Assembly: GCF_037203705.1 (NCBI RefSeq)
Contig: NZ_JBBCAT010000003.1
Coordinates: 1 to 64,000 of the forward strand
From: Prosthecomicrobium sp. N25
GTDB lineage: Bacteria > Pseudomonadota > Alphaproteobacteria > Rhizobiales > Ancalomicrobiaceae
Reading direction: 5' to 3'
DNA: 64,000 nucleotides
Position numbers and translations under genes: made by a program. Shown here piece after piece: positions 53,401 to 60,931 of the stretch. Position 1 is the first letter of the stretch. The number at the start of each line of letters is the position of its first letter. The notes under the pieces were generated by a model that worked only from the letters and a program-made list of their open reading frames with translations, did not search any database and had not been told where the DNA came from.

Positions 53401-54172
53401 GCACTTCCGCGGCGCCTCGGCCGGCCACGACACGTTCGGCGATCCCGCGCATCGCCGCAGCGATAGTCTCGGTCCGATCATCAAGGACAAGGACAAGACC
53501 GTCGTGAAACCCGAGGAGCACCATCCCGAAACGCCCCCGCCCGCCATCCCCAGCGTGATCGCCGCACCGCCTCCGGCCGGCGCACCCGTCGGGGAGGATC
53601 GGCACAACCGCCTGCTCAGCCAGGATCAGCGCGGGACCACCGGAGAGGGAATCGTCAAGGGGCACACGGTGGCGCAGAGCCGGGGCAGCACGTCGCGCCA
53701 CACGACCGCCGAGAGCCGCGGGCCGACGCCGGTCGCCGTCCATGGACGGGCGGCCAGCCGCGCCGACGTGAGGCCAGTGCACCGGACTGCGGCAAGCCGG
53801 GCGGCGAGCCATTCCCGCGAGGAGAGCCGCGGTCCCGTCGTGATCCACTCCAAGGCGGTGAGCCGCGCCCAGACCGTCGGACCCGTCCACGCCAGGAAGG
53901 CGAGCAGGGGGATCATCACGGTGACCCCGGATCACGTCGCACCGCCGGTCTCCGTCTTCGGTGGAGGCGGGCATGGCAAGAAGGCCAGCAGAGGCGGCCA
54001 TGGCGGCGGCGCGATCGGCGGACACGGCCCGAACACCATCTTCGGTGACGGCGGGCACGCCAAGAGAGCCAGCAGGGGCGGCGGATTCGGCGGCGATCAC
54101 CACGGCGGCGGCCTGGGCGGCTTCGGGGGCGGAGGCCACGAAAAGTGGCACAGGAAGGGTAGCTTCTTCTGA
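50462..54172 (+). CDS. Large secreted protein with propeller-like, DUF11-like and His/Arg/Ser repeat regions
   Basis: Protein of 1236 residues. A signal peptide (cleavage after AQA near residue 35) is followed by a beta-propeller-like region (about 36-560), a DUF11-like domain (about 586-700, with VDLWIRKSAVEDCDIDGFCS and its Cys pairs), a short peptidoglycan-binding-like helix set (MGYLPARGPGDLVSAILRFE, about 718-760), a 13-residue His/Arg/Ser repeat block (about 793-1002), and a Pro-rich link followed by Ser-Arg-Gly and Gly-His repeats to the end (KWHRKGSFF). GGGAGGGCAGACC precedes the ATG. The next gene overlaps or follows directly. Function unknown; cell-surface or matrix role is a guess. 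Confidence 0.8.
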   Translation: MSQFGAGHRVSRAGRSGGVALALASILVTAQAAQAQSNDLTPLRPGEAFLTRFSGTAPGPDGKAVIDVNGVVGSVLDLRNPGFRAQGQHWLDEPQRLPVTAADVGQVYGVALDDQNPPNIYLTATSAFGLHRTADGRGWMAGQWGPAGGPGTVWKLEAARNYAPRSFANITLDGRENSGASLGNLAFDKAHRQFFVSDLETGMIHRLGMDGRDLGRYDHGVDGRSAHYDVPAARNASLPPVVFDPLGTARINDCGEGPFAETPSCWNVADPRRRVWGIGVRTDKASRETRLYYALWSGVALGRAVAADMAEGEKTGTVWSIRIAPSGDFDRTSIRREFEIPEFFVAKADFERAGPSHPVADISFPDCYDQPLMVLSERGGLKNLGLDVEEPFATSRESRVLRYEQDMNGDWKPTGRYDIGHAERKPPREQPWIRANASGAAAFGLGYTSAGTADPARPDQTLWIAGDHLCSPEGPCYNPATGTFEDDSQVHGLQGTPESAYAPLAPSGAFRVYPARGTVSTADGPQQSYMVDADVNVDGSGAPNPADLARNDATMIGDVAIWQPCEGQAAGTESPVEIGTAPLPTGPVDLWIRKSAVEDCDIDGFCSFAITITAIGEGAWRAPIFIRDMIPDGAELVSFTPADPWLCEVIDALLCWRPAVVLLPGEDLVLRIRIRLPEVILMRAPIELDNCVLIEWPFVDPDDAPAIEITVRNILVLMGYLPARGPGDLVSAILRFERDMRLEGTGRIGPRLVDALFGSLARMNGDDDPLNDIACAPIRVGLPPILVGGHGRASTHRRFGSFEHTRAMTHRRWASPAHNPWQSHFRWGSAVLPPVDLHSRAQTHARWGSVWHSRARTHRRDGSFPPNHDRRLSHDRYDSVHSTAMSHYRTSSIHAVDRSHYRYSSIHGRHESHDRFGSIHTRAETHRRDGSIHHRALSHARVESSHNRDRSHNKAGSEHRRKDSLLGGGFASPYHTRAMSHFRGASAGHDTFGDPAHRRSDSLGPIIKDKDKTVVKPEEHHPETPPPAIPSVIAAPPPAGAPVGEDRHNRLLSQDQRGTTGEGIVKGHTVAQSRGSTSRHTTAESRGPTPVAVHGRAASRADVRPVHRTAASRAASHSREESRGPVVIHSKAVSRAQTVGPVHARKASRGIITVTPDHVAPPVSVFGGGGHGKKASRGGHGGGAIGGHGPNTIFGDGGHAKRASRGGGFGGDHHGGGLGGFGGGGHEKWHRKGSFF
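52842..53470 (+). repeat. Protein-coding His/Arg/Ser tandem repeat
   Basis: About 12 to 14 units of the pattern [S/T]-H-x-R-x-x-S-x-x-H, mostly 13 to 15 residues apart, for example SHYRTSSIHAVDR, SHYRYSSIHGRHE, SHDRFGSIHTRAE and THRRDGSIHHRAL. DNA of neighbouring units is similar but not identical, so the array is old or under selection for amino-acid pattern. His content could allow metal or pH-dependent binding (inference). Confidence 0.85.
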
Positions 54173-54264
54173 TGGCGGCAAGCCGGCGCGTGCTTTGGCG
54201 GCGCTCCGGCTCGCCTGCTGGCGTTCGGCTGCGGAGCGGCCGCTGCGGATCGGGATGGACCACC

Positions 54265-55323
54265 ATGTTCGAGCGTACCCTGGGCCTCGGCCGCCTTCTC
54301 CTCTGCCGCCTTCTCCTCGGCCTCCTCGTCCTCGTTCTGGTCGTGCCCCCGCGCGCGCGCGCGGAGGAGGCCGCGCGGCCGGCCGGATGGCCAAAGCTCT
54401 ACACCAACCAGGAACTGATCGAGGAAACCGCGAAGCGGGCGGCCATCGACACCAACGATCCGCTCGCGGTGCTCGACTTCGTGCTCAGGAGCCTGCCGGA
54501 GAGGGTGAAAGTCTATCCGACCGAGAATTACTTTTACTTCTATTTCTACCACAATCAGGTCAAGTGGGCGGGCAATATCAGACTCGACCCTCAGGAACGT
54601 GAGAAGGGCCTGGTCAACTTCGCCTACTTCGAGGACTACACGGGGTGGGCGATCGAAAGTCGGATCAACCACCGCCTGCTCGGGGCGGCGGAGGGCGTAG
54701 AGGTCGAAAAGCTCGCGGAGCTCGTGTGGCGGGTCTCCTTTCGCGGCACCGCGGTCGTGTTCGAACTGAACGACCTCGCTCAAGTGGTTCCGCCCACCGG
54801 TTACCTCCGCCCGCAAGAGGTCTATATCGGGCCCGTATCGGACGAGTCCGGCATTCGCTTCTTCCTGGTCTGGAACCGAGAGCGACGGCTCTTCCACTAC
54901 ATTCTCGACGAAGCCGCCCCGGTCACCGAGGCATGGCGCTCGTCCCGCGTCTCACCGCGCATTCTGATCGGCAAACGTTCCGGCTTCGCGCTCTTCCGCG
55001 ACCGTTACCGCGACCGCAAGATCCTGATCGGCGTGTTCGCGGCCAACGCCGCCGTCAACAACTATTATGACGGGCCGTTCGACCAGCTTCCCGACAATTT
55101 CATGAAAGGCGAAACCTTGCGCGAGGCGATCCTGGCCTTGGAGCCGCAACTCAAGGGCAAGATCGACGCCTTCGGAAACTCTCCGGATGGTCGAGAGCGC
55201 TACCTGATCGGCCCCTACATGCAATGGCGAACGGAGGAGGATCTCGCCGTAGTCTCCCGCTGCACGAACGACCGGCGAGTGACGGGCGAGCGCTACTACG
55301 ACTGCTTCATGGTGGAGCCCTGA
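54265..55323 (+). CDS. Secreted partner protein, unknown function
   Basis: Protein of 352 residues with a long signal peptide (MFERTLGLGRLLLCRLLLGL, cleavage after ARA near residue 33). The mature protein is a single domain with aromatic-rich YPTENYFYFYFYHNQVKWAG and a late VSRCTNDRRVTGERYYDCFM with two Cys. An alternative ATG at 54172 overlaps the repeat-protein stop as TGATG and would add 31 basic residues before the signal. No family is recognised. Tight linkage suggests it works with the large repeat protein. Confidence 0.7.
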   Translation: MFERTLGLGRLLLCRLLLGLLVLVLVVPPRARAEEAARPAGWPKLYTNQELIEETAKRAAIDTNDPLAVLDFVLRSLPERVKVYPTENYFYFYFYHNQVKWAGNIRLDPQEREKGLVNFAYFEDYTGWAIESRINHRLLGAAEGVEVEKLAELVWRVSFRGTAVVFELNDLAQVVPPTGYLRPQEVYIGPVSDESGIRFFLVWNRERRLFHYILDEAAPVTEAWRSSRVSPRILIGKRSGFALFRDRYRDRKILIGVFAANAAVNNYYDGPFDQLPDNFMKGETLREAILALEPQLKGKIDAFGNSPDGRERYLIGPYMQWRTEEDLAVVSRCTNDRRVTGERYYDCFMVEP

Positions 55324-55510
55324 GTCACCCGACAAGTGCCGTCCAAGGGGGTGCCGCACCGCCCATTCCTGGTCTGAGTCTCGCGCCATCGGTGCCGGCG
55401 CGTCCGGCCGATGGCCATTGGCTGTGAGCCAGCGATCAGCCTGGAGGAAGCGCCACGGCGAGCCATTGCACGCGATGAGGCGCGCGCAGCGCCCCGAAGC
55501 AGGCCTCCAC

Positions 55511-55690
55511 TCAATTCACCATCATGTCCCGGATCATCTCCCCGGAAAGACCTGCCATTCTCGCGGTCCAGCCGATGATTTCCCGGTTATGGCAGCCGAG
55601 GACGACGGCGAGGCGGACCACCTCGCCGTTCCAACAGGTGAACTCCAGCCCATCCGAGCACCAGCGCACGTTCGATCGGAGAGTCGCCAC
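55511..55690 (-). mobile_element. IS3-family transposase fragment
   Basis: Minus-strand reading NVRWCSDGLEFTCWNGEVVR then LAVVLGCHNREIIGWTAR and SGEMIRDMMVN to a TGA matches the catalytic-domain region of IS3-family OrfB (IS2-like group; the DG of CSDGLEF is part of the DDE core). No start, OrfA or terminal repeats are left. The surrounding 55324-55903 has no intact gene. Confidence 0.7.
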
Positions 55691-55903
55691 TTCCGGCTAA
55701 GGCCGGTGTCCGGTCGAAACGGAGTGCACTTCAGTCGATACCAAGTGGCCATCGCATTGGCGTGAATGACGTAACGTCCCCTAGCATTTTCATGGGGCCG
55801 AGTTAGTAGACGCACTGACTACGATCTCATTGAGAATTCGTTCTGGTAAGTCTACGGTAAACGCGCGCCTAAGGTATCTTTAGGCCATTAGGAGAAGCAG
55901 ATC

Positions 55904-56164
55904 ATGCACCCGACCGCGCCTAAGTTGGCCATCTCAGTAGCTCTCGCTGCACAATTCCTTATTCTACCCACAGCGGCTGAAGCGAGGTACGGTCGTGGAG
56001 CTGCCTTCGTGGGCGGCGCCGCTGCCGGCGCTGTCGTTGCTGGTGCTGCAACGGGGAGATACGGCTACTACTACGGAGCACCAGTTGTCGTTGCGCCGCC
56101 TGTTGTTGTTGCACCGCCTCCGGTTCGGGCCTGCGGGTATTACCCATACCCGCCTTGCTACTGA
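55904..56164 (+). CDS. Small secreted Gly/Ala/Tyr-rich protein
   Basis: Protein of 86 residues with a signal peptide (cleavage after AEA near residue 27). The mature part has a glycine-zipper-like stretch (GAAFVGGAAAGAVVAGAATG), a Tyr-rich turn (RYGYYYGAP), a Val/Pro repeat (VVVAPPVVVAPPP) and two Cys in CGYYPYPPCY. AGGAGAAGC precedes the ATG at 55904. Similar peptides are common in Hyphomicrobiales envelopes; function unknown. Confidence 0.65.
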   Translation: MHPTAPKLAISVALAAQFLILPTAAEARYGRGAAFVGGAAAGAVVAGAATGRYGYYYGAPVVVAPPVVVAPPPVRACGYYPYPPCY

Positions 56165-56222
56165 TTGGGTGATGCGCCCTCCTCTCGGAGAGTGATCTTC
56201 ATATGTTATCAGGAGAAGCATA

Positions 56223-56675
56223 GTGAAAACAGTTGCACCTGCGCTTGCGCTAGTCGCGAGCCTCACCGCACCGTCCATGGTCATCGCGCAGAGCGCCCCG
56301 CCAGCTAATGCTCCACCGGTGGTCGACAATGCGCCGAGATCGGCGGCCTGTGTGATCACGAAAGCGATGACCTGCAAGCCGGACGGCTCTTGCACGGCAG
56401 CCACCTCGATTGGCGAGATAAAGTTGCCGATGAAAGTCACCGTCGACTTTCAGCATCGCGTCTTGATGAGTACGGACAGCGATGGGTTTCCCGTCGCCTC
56501 GCCGATCGGCACATTGGTCGGAGGCGATGGCAAGGTTGTCCTCCAGGGAGTTGATCGCGGAGTGGGTTGGGTTATGCACGGATCGAGAAGTGACCTTCAG
56601 GTTTCTTTCGCAATGACTTCACACAACACGGTACTCGCCGCGTTCGGGACCTGCGAGATCGAAAACGAGGATTAG
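56223..56675 (+). CDS. Small exported protein, unknown function
   Basis: Protein of 150 residues with a GTG start and a signal peptide (cleavage after IAQ near residue 23). The mature part has Cys in SAACVITKAMTCKPDGSCTA and a late FGTCEIEN, so two disulfides are possible, and beta-like alternation (KLPMKVTVDFQHRVLMSTDS). The same AGGAGAAGCA ribosome-binding site as in the preceding gene, 58 bases upstream, suggests co-expression. No family recognised. Confidence 0.65.
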   Translation: MKTVAPALALVASLTAPSMVIAQSAPPANAPPVVDNAPRSAACVITKAMTCKPDGSCTAATSIGEIKLPMKVTVDFQHRVLMSTDSDGFPVASPIGTLVGGDGKVVLQGVDRGVGWVMHGSRSDLQVSFAMTSHNTVLAAFGTCEIENED

Positions 56676-56789
56676 GTTGACACCCGTGTTTTGTGGCGCT
56701 GAAGCGCGCCCACCGTCCAGTTATTATCCCGCATTCACCTTCTCCAGGTGAGCATGCTTCCCGGGGCGAAGGATGGGCGAAAGATGGGT

Positions 56790-56965
56790 CACGGGCGGTG
56801 GCCCCAAACGCTTCGGCGGGCACGTGAGCATCGGCGAGGCCAATGGCGAGTGTAGGGTCCGGGAGGCTCACGCCCTCGCGGGTTAAACGCTCGCCCTGCC
56901 GGTGAAGCGGCAGGTCCGTGCCGTACTTTGCGGTGACGATCTCGGCCAGCAGGCTCGGCCCGCCC
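56790..56965 (-). mobile_element. IS66 transposase fragment
   Basis: Minus-strand reading PSLLAEIVTAKYGTDLPLHR then QGERLTREGVSLPDPTLA matches the IS66 TnpC segment that normally reads PGLLAHVLVSKYADHLPLYR...REGVDLDRSTLADW. Flanking codons on both sides do not continue the family, so only about 60 residues survive. It shows that an IS66 element once sat here. Confidence 0.65.
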
Positions 56966-57321
56966 CCGACGGTCCGCGCCGCGCTCGCCGCCCTGTCCGA
57001 GAACGGCCTGAAGGCGATCCCGGACTCAAAACCGGTCCAGGTCGCCCGAGGCGCTCCGCTGGTTGGAGGGCCGGCGCGGCTTCTATCCATCCTTCTCTGG
57101 GCGAACCTGTCCAAGCCGAGGTCCGCGGCGATGTCATGTGCTTCGGGACCGGACACGGCCGCCGCGTTGCGCAGGAGGACATTGCCCAAGTCCTCGGTGG
57201 TGCGCGCCTTTAACAGCTGATCGACGGCGAAGCGATCGTTGCGACTGATGCTTTCGAAATTGCCGAGTTCGAATCGGGCAGATGTCGAGCTGAGGTTTAG
57301 CGGTTCAACTCCTACCGGGGC

Positions 57322-57650
57322 TCAGCCGGCGGGCAGTCCGGCAGCGAGGAGATCGGCGCTTTCCCGATTTTCCTCCGCCGTGTGCTGGTAGCAAGCAGAC
57401 TTCCGCCACTTTGCGACCGTCAGGTTAGGCGCTCGGGCGAGCGCTCGCTCAATGCTTGCCCTGGCCTTGTCCTTCTCACCGAGCCGCCAGAGGCTTACCG
57501 CGGTGAGCACAGCGGCCTCAACCGAGCTTCCAGCATCCACCTCTGCGAGAACGGGGAGCGCCTCCTGCGGTCGCCCGGCCGTAATCAGCGCCCATCCTTT
57601 GACCTAACGATAGTAGCGCGAATGGATTGGGTCGGTCCACGCCGGGACCG
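57322..57650 (-). pseudogene. C-terminal remnant of a TPR protein, adenylate-cyclase-like
   Basis: Minus-strand reading WTDPIHSRYYR, a TAG, then VKGWALITAGRPQEALPVLA and VLTAVSLWRLGEKDKARASI to a TGA at 57322 is two TPR-like helical repeats of the sort at the end of class-III adenylate cyclase/TPR proteins. The in-frame TAG and the missing N-terminus mean that no intact protein is made. A 72-codon piece after the TAG remains open. Confidence 0.5.
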
Positions 57651-57748
57651 CCAGCATCCCGGGACCACCAGGCGACTCTTGGTCGGTTCGAACTGCCGGA
57701 ATAGCGGGCGCGCCTGGGAAGGGAGAAATCGACCCTTCCCCCTTGCCA

Positions 57749-57760
57749 CTTGTATACAAG
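57749..57760. promoter_or_regulatory. GntR/FCD operator palindrome
   Basis: CTTGTATACAAG is a perfect 12-base palindrome containing the T-x-GT-...-AC-x-A pattern of FadR-type GntR operators. It lies 17 bases before the regulator's ATG, where a bound repressor would block transcription of the regulator and the ABC operon behind it. Confidence 0.75.
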
Positions 57761-57777
57761 CACACTAGAGTGCCAGC

Positions 57778-58527
57778 ATGATGGCGAACGAAACCTCACT
57801 GGCCGATCAGACCGACGCCGGGACAGCGGCTGACCGGGCCTACAGACTGATCCGTCGGGCGATCCTGGATCTGACCTTCCTGCCGGGCAGCACTCTGTCG
57901 GAATCGGCGCTGGTCGATCAGATCGGTGTCAGCCGGACGCCGATCCGGCAGGCGCTGCAGCGGCTTGAACACGAGAATCTGGTCAGGATCCTCCCGCAGC
58001 GCGGCACCGTCGTCGCACCGCTGGACATGGCCGGGTTCCGCGAAGCCCTCTTCACGCGGGTCTCACTGGAGACCGCCTCGGCGGCCGAGGCGGCGCGGCG
58101 TGCCACGCCGGCGGATTGCGCGGAACTCGCTGCCCAGACCGGGGAGCAGGAGCGGGCCGTGGCCGCCGGAGACGACGCCACGTTCTTCAAGTTGAACGAG
58201 CTCTTCCACCGCCGGATCATGGCGCTCGCAGGTGTGCCGAACGTCTGGTCGGTGGTGGAATCGGCGAAGGTGCATCTCGACCGGTTCCGCGTCGGACATC
58301 TGACGCTCACCGATCCCTATCCCCTGAAGCCGGTGGTCGCCGAGCATGTGGCTCTGGTCGATGCGCTCGCCCGCGGGGACGCCGCATCGTCGGCCGCGCT
58401 GATGCGCATCCACGTCGAGAAGGTCGTGCCGCGCGCGGAGCTCCTGCACGCCCGCCGGCCCGATCTCTTCGAATGGCCGCGCGGTCTCGTCGGGCCGACT
58501 CGGCTCCGATCGATCCCGACACGATAA
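57778..58527 (+). CDS. GntR-family regulator with FCD domain
   Basis: Repressor-type regulator of 249 residues. The N-terminal winged helix-turn-helix has AYRLIRRAILDLTFLPGSTL and VSRTPIRQALQRLEHENLVRI; the all-helical FCD ligand domain (about residues 90-225) has the metal-binding Asp/His set in FKLNELFHRRIMALAGV and VVAEHVALVDALARGD. Such proteins usually respond to sugar acids or organic acids. The palindrome upstream suggests autorepression, and the ABC genes follow 46 bases downstream. Confidence 0.92.
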   Translation: MMANETSLADQTDAGTAADRAYRLIRRAILDLTFLPGSTLSESALVDQIGVSRTPIRQALQRLEHENLVRILPQRGTVVAPLDMAGFREALFTRVSLETASAAEAARRATPADCAELAAQTGEQERAVAAGDDATFFKLNELFHRRIMALAGVPNVWSVVESAKVHLDRFRVGHLTLTDPYPLKPVVAEHVALVDALARGDAASSAALMRIHVEKVVPRAELLHARRPDLFEWPRGLVGPTRLRSIPTR

Positions 58528-58573
58528 CAAGCGAGCACGAAAAAGCTCGTGGCTTCAACGGAGGAGACGCATC

Positions 58574-59923
58574 ATGACAGGTCTGTCCGTATCACGGCGC
58601 GGCGCTCTCGGGCTCGCAGCCGGTTTCGCCGCAGCGCTCGCCGGCGGTAGGCTCGCCGCCCAGGAGACCGCCGCGCCGGCAAGCCTGAAGCGGGCCGGCA
58701 AGACGGTGCTCAACTTCCGGGCCTGGGAGCGTTATCCCGCCAGCGACATTCCCGAACTCAACCGCTTTCTCGACCGCAATCCGGACTTGTCGATCCAGTG
58801 GGTGAGCGCGCCGTTCGGCCGCTATCGGGATGCCATGATCGCCGAGTTCGTGGCACGCACCCCACTCGACATCGTTCAGGTCCCGGAGACCGAACTGGCC
58901 GGCTGGGCGGACAGCAACTGGCTCATGCCGCTCGACGGCCTTCCCGGGCTGGACGGGATCCTCAAGGCTGCGACCCCGACGGCGGTCGCCGGCACCAAGG
59001 CGCTGGACGGCCGGACGGTCGCTCTGCCGTTCCTCTCGGACGCGTTCGGCTTCGCCTATGACCACGAGGTGCTGACCAAGGCCGGCTTCGGCAAGCCTGC
59101 GAGGAATCTGGACGAACTGCGGTTGCAAATGCAGGCGATCAAGAAGGCGGGCCTGGAAGAGTACCCGCTGAGCCTCGCGACGAAGAAGCAGCCCGGTCAG
59201 TTCTGGAGCCTGTGGGCGACGCTCTACGCCTCTGGCGGCGAATTCTTCGACGACGCCAACGCACCGCTGTTCGATCGCCCCGGCCATCCCCTCGAGGCGA
59301 TCCTCGACTGGTATGTGGCGGCCATCAACGACTGGAAAGTGACCGCCCCCGACGACATGCAGCGCGACTGGGGCGCCTCGCGCACCGGCATCCGCTCCGG
59401 CACCGTCAAGTTCGGCTACATGGCGCAATATGCCTTGGCCGAGTTCAACGTCTGGCCGGACTCCAAAGCGGCCGGGAAGATCCGCATGGGCCTCGTCCCG
59501 GGGCTCGAGCGCAATGACGTGGCCACCGTCGGCTATGCGCACAGTGTCGGCCTCGCGGCGACGACGAAGGAAAAGGACGCCGCCTGGAAGACCTTGCGCG
59601 CCTATGCGGGGCCGGACGAGACGGGCGTCTTCACCATCCCGCGCGCCCGGCTTCTCAGCGAGGGCGGCCGCAGCCCCTACCCGGACCTGATTGCCGATCC
59701 GGCGGTCGGCGAACTGGTCAACCGGATGAATGTCGGCGACACGGCCGACTTCAACAGGCTCTCGAAGCTCGGTCGACAGCGGAAGGGCATCAAGACGACC
59801 TGGTACCCGGAATGGGAGCCCTTCATGATGGCTCAGTTCCAGGAAGCGCTGATCAAGAAGACCACCGTGAAGGCGGCGATCGCCGCTTCGGCCGCCGAGG
59901 CCCGCCGGCTGGCCAAGGCTTGA
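58574..59923 (+). CDS. ABC sugar-type solute-binding protein
   Basis: Family-1 extracellular binding protein of 449 residues. A Tat-like signal (VSRRGALGLAAGFAAALAGG) opens it; the mature protein has VLNFRAWERYPASDIPELNR, DIVQVPETELAGWADSNWLM and LPFLSDAFGFAYDHEVLTKAG, the CUT1-type pattern. GGAGGAGACGC precedes the ATG at 58574. It delivers a carbohydrate or derivative to the permeases encoded at 61270 and 62178. The ATPase gene is not in the window and may be shared or further right. Confidence 0.9.
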   Translation: MTGLSVSRRGALGLAAGFAAALAGGRLAAQETAAPASLKRAGKTVLNFRAWERYPASDIPELNRFLDRNPDLSIQWVSAPFGRYRDAMIAEFVARTPLDIVQVPETELAGWADSNWLMPLDGLPGLDGILKAATPTAVAGTKALDGRTVALPFLSDAFGFAYDHEVLTKAGFGKPARNLDELRLQMQAIKKAGLEEYPLSLATKKQPGQFWSLWATLYASGGEFFDDANAPLFDRPGHPLEAILDWYVAAINDWKVTAPDDMQRDWGASRTGIRSGTVKFGYMAQYALAEFNVWPDSKAAGKIRMGLVPGLERNDVATVGYAHSVGLAATTKEKDAAWKTLRAYAGPDETGVFTIPRARLLSEGGRSPYPDLIADPAVGELVNRMNVGDTADFNRLSKLGRQRKGIKTTWYPEWEPFMMAQFQEALIKKTTVKAAIAASAAEARRLAKA

Positions 59924-59999
59924 ACGGGCCACGCCATATCCGCCGGCCGGCAGGGGACGCCCCGCCGGCCCCCCGCTCCGAGCCAGGACGTCACGCCTC

Positions 60000-60926
60000 A
60001 TGTCAAGCTTCGCGGATCTTCGGCGCGCCCTCGTGGCCGCCGATCCCAGACTGAGCCGCTTCAACCCTCTACCCCGGATCCTGTTTCACGACGACTTCGA
60101 CGAGGGCGTGAACGGCTGGTGCGAGTTGATCGGCAATCACGACGGCAATCTCGACAAGGTGCGCCCCGTCATCAGCGACATGCGGCCGCCGCAGATCAGC
60201 AACGTCAGCTTCTTCGACATCGGCACCCATGGCTCCGTCGACGGGACCTATGCGCTGAAGCTGGCGACCCGCGCGCGAGCGCATCACATGGCGCTCGCCA
60301 TCAAGCGTTTGACCTATGTGAAGCCGGGCCTGGTGCAGTTCGAAACCTACTTCACGATCAAGGCGGAGGGTTGGATCGGCACCCTGCCGGAGCGCCACAA
60401 GTCCTTTGACGGCAACGTCGACCCGAGCGTCTTCGACTTCGGCGACTTCTGCATCGGCAACGACGTTTGCGATCTGGAGTTCGGCCGGCGTTACCACTGT
60501 GCCCTGCGCTATCTCAACACGGACGACGACGGCAATCTCGTGCGCAAGTGGATGTACAAGACATCCCTGCAGACCTCGACCCGCATGGTGATCGAGGGCG
60601 CACCCCATACCACCGACTACCATGTCGCCAATCCGAACGATTGGGCCGAGGTCCCCGGCGGCGAGCAGAACCTCTGCTACAACGAGCTGCCGACGAAGGT
60701 AAACTGGCACTACCTGAGATATGTATTCGACACGTCCGCGGGGCGGAACGTCGAGTTGCAAGTCAACGACAAAATCATGGATCTCAGGTCCATCCCGGTT
60801 CCCACCTACGGCAAAGGCTATTGGGGCCTCGAGAAGCTGCTGAACTTCTGCGTCGACGTGCGAACGCACCGGCCGGTTCGAAATTTTCTTTTCCTCGATT
60901 CCGTACTTGTCTCGGTCGACTGGTGA
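60000..60926 (+). CDS. Conserved-looking protein of ABC operon (possibly DUF6772), unknown function
   Basis: Soluble protein of 308 residues with no signal peptide. It has LFHDDFDEGVNGWCELIGNH near the start and long beta-like segments (VKPGLVQFETYFTIKAEG, NFLFLDSVLVSVDW at the end) that suggest a concanavalin-like jelly roll as in carbohydrate-binding or glycosidase domains. I believe it is DUF6772 but cannot verify. It lies between binding-protein and permease genes, so it probably acts on the same compound. Confidence 0.65.
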   Translation: MSSFADLRRALVAADPRLSRFNPLPRILFHDDFDEGVNGWCELIGNHDGNLDKVRPVISDMRPPQISNVSFFDIGTHGSVDGTYALKLATRARAHHMALAIKRLTYVKPGLVQFETYFTIKAEGWIGTLPERHKSFDGNVDPSVFDFGDFCIGNDVCDLEFGRRYHCALRYLNTDDDGNLVRKWMYKTSLQTSTRMVIEGAPHTTDYHVANPNDWAEVPGGEQNLCYNELPTKVNWHYLRYVFDTSAGRNVELQVNDKIMDLRSIPVPTYGKGYWGLEKLLNFCVDVRTHRPVRNFLFLDSVLVSVDW

Positions 60927-60931
60927 ACGCC

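Noticed and set aside
52842-53470. Reading the periodic DNA as a CRISPR array
   Set aside because: Units are unequal and diverged, lie in frame inside a long gene, and have no conserved repeat/spacer structure or cas genes.
52019-54394. Long minus-strand open frame opposite the repeat protein
   Set aside because: Low-complexity antisense frame. The plus frame has a signal peptide, domain-like regions and a ribosome-binding site.
55418-55765. Plus-strand 115-codon frame
   Set aside because: It is opposite the IS3 OrfB fragment, which explains the open frame; no start signal.
57290-57325. GGTTCAACTCCTACCGGGGC resembles the tRNA-Ile2 3' end and could be an att repeat
   Set aside because: Only about 16 of 21 bases match and the T-arm does not pair, so it cannot be supported as an attachment site.
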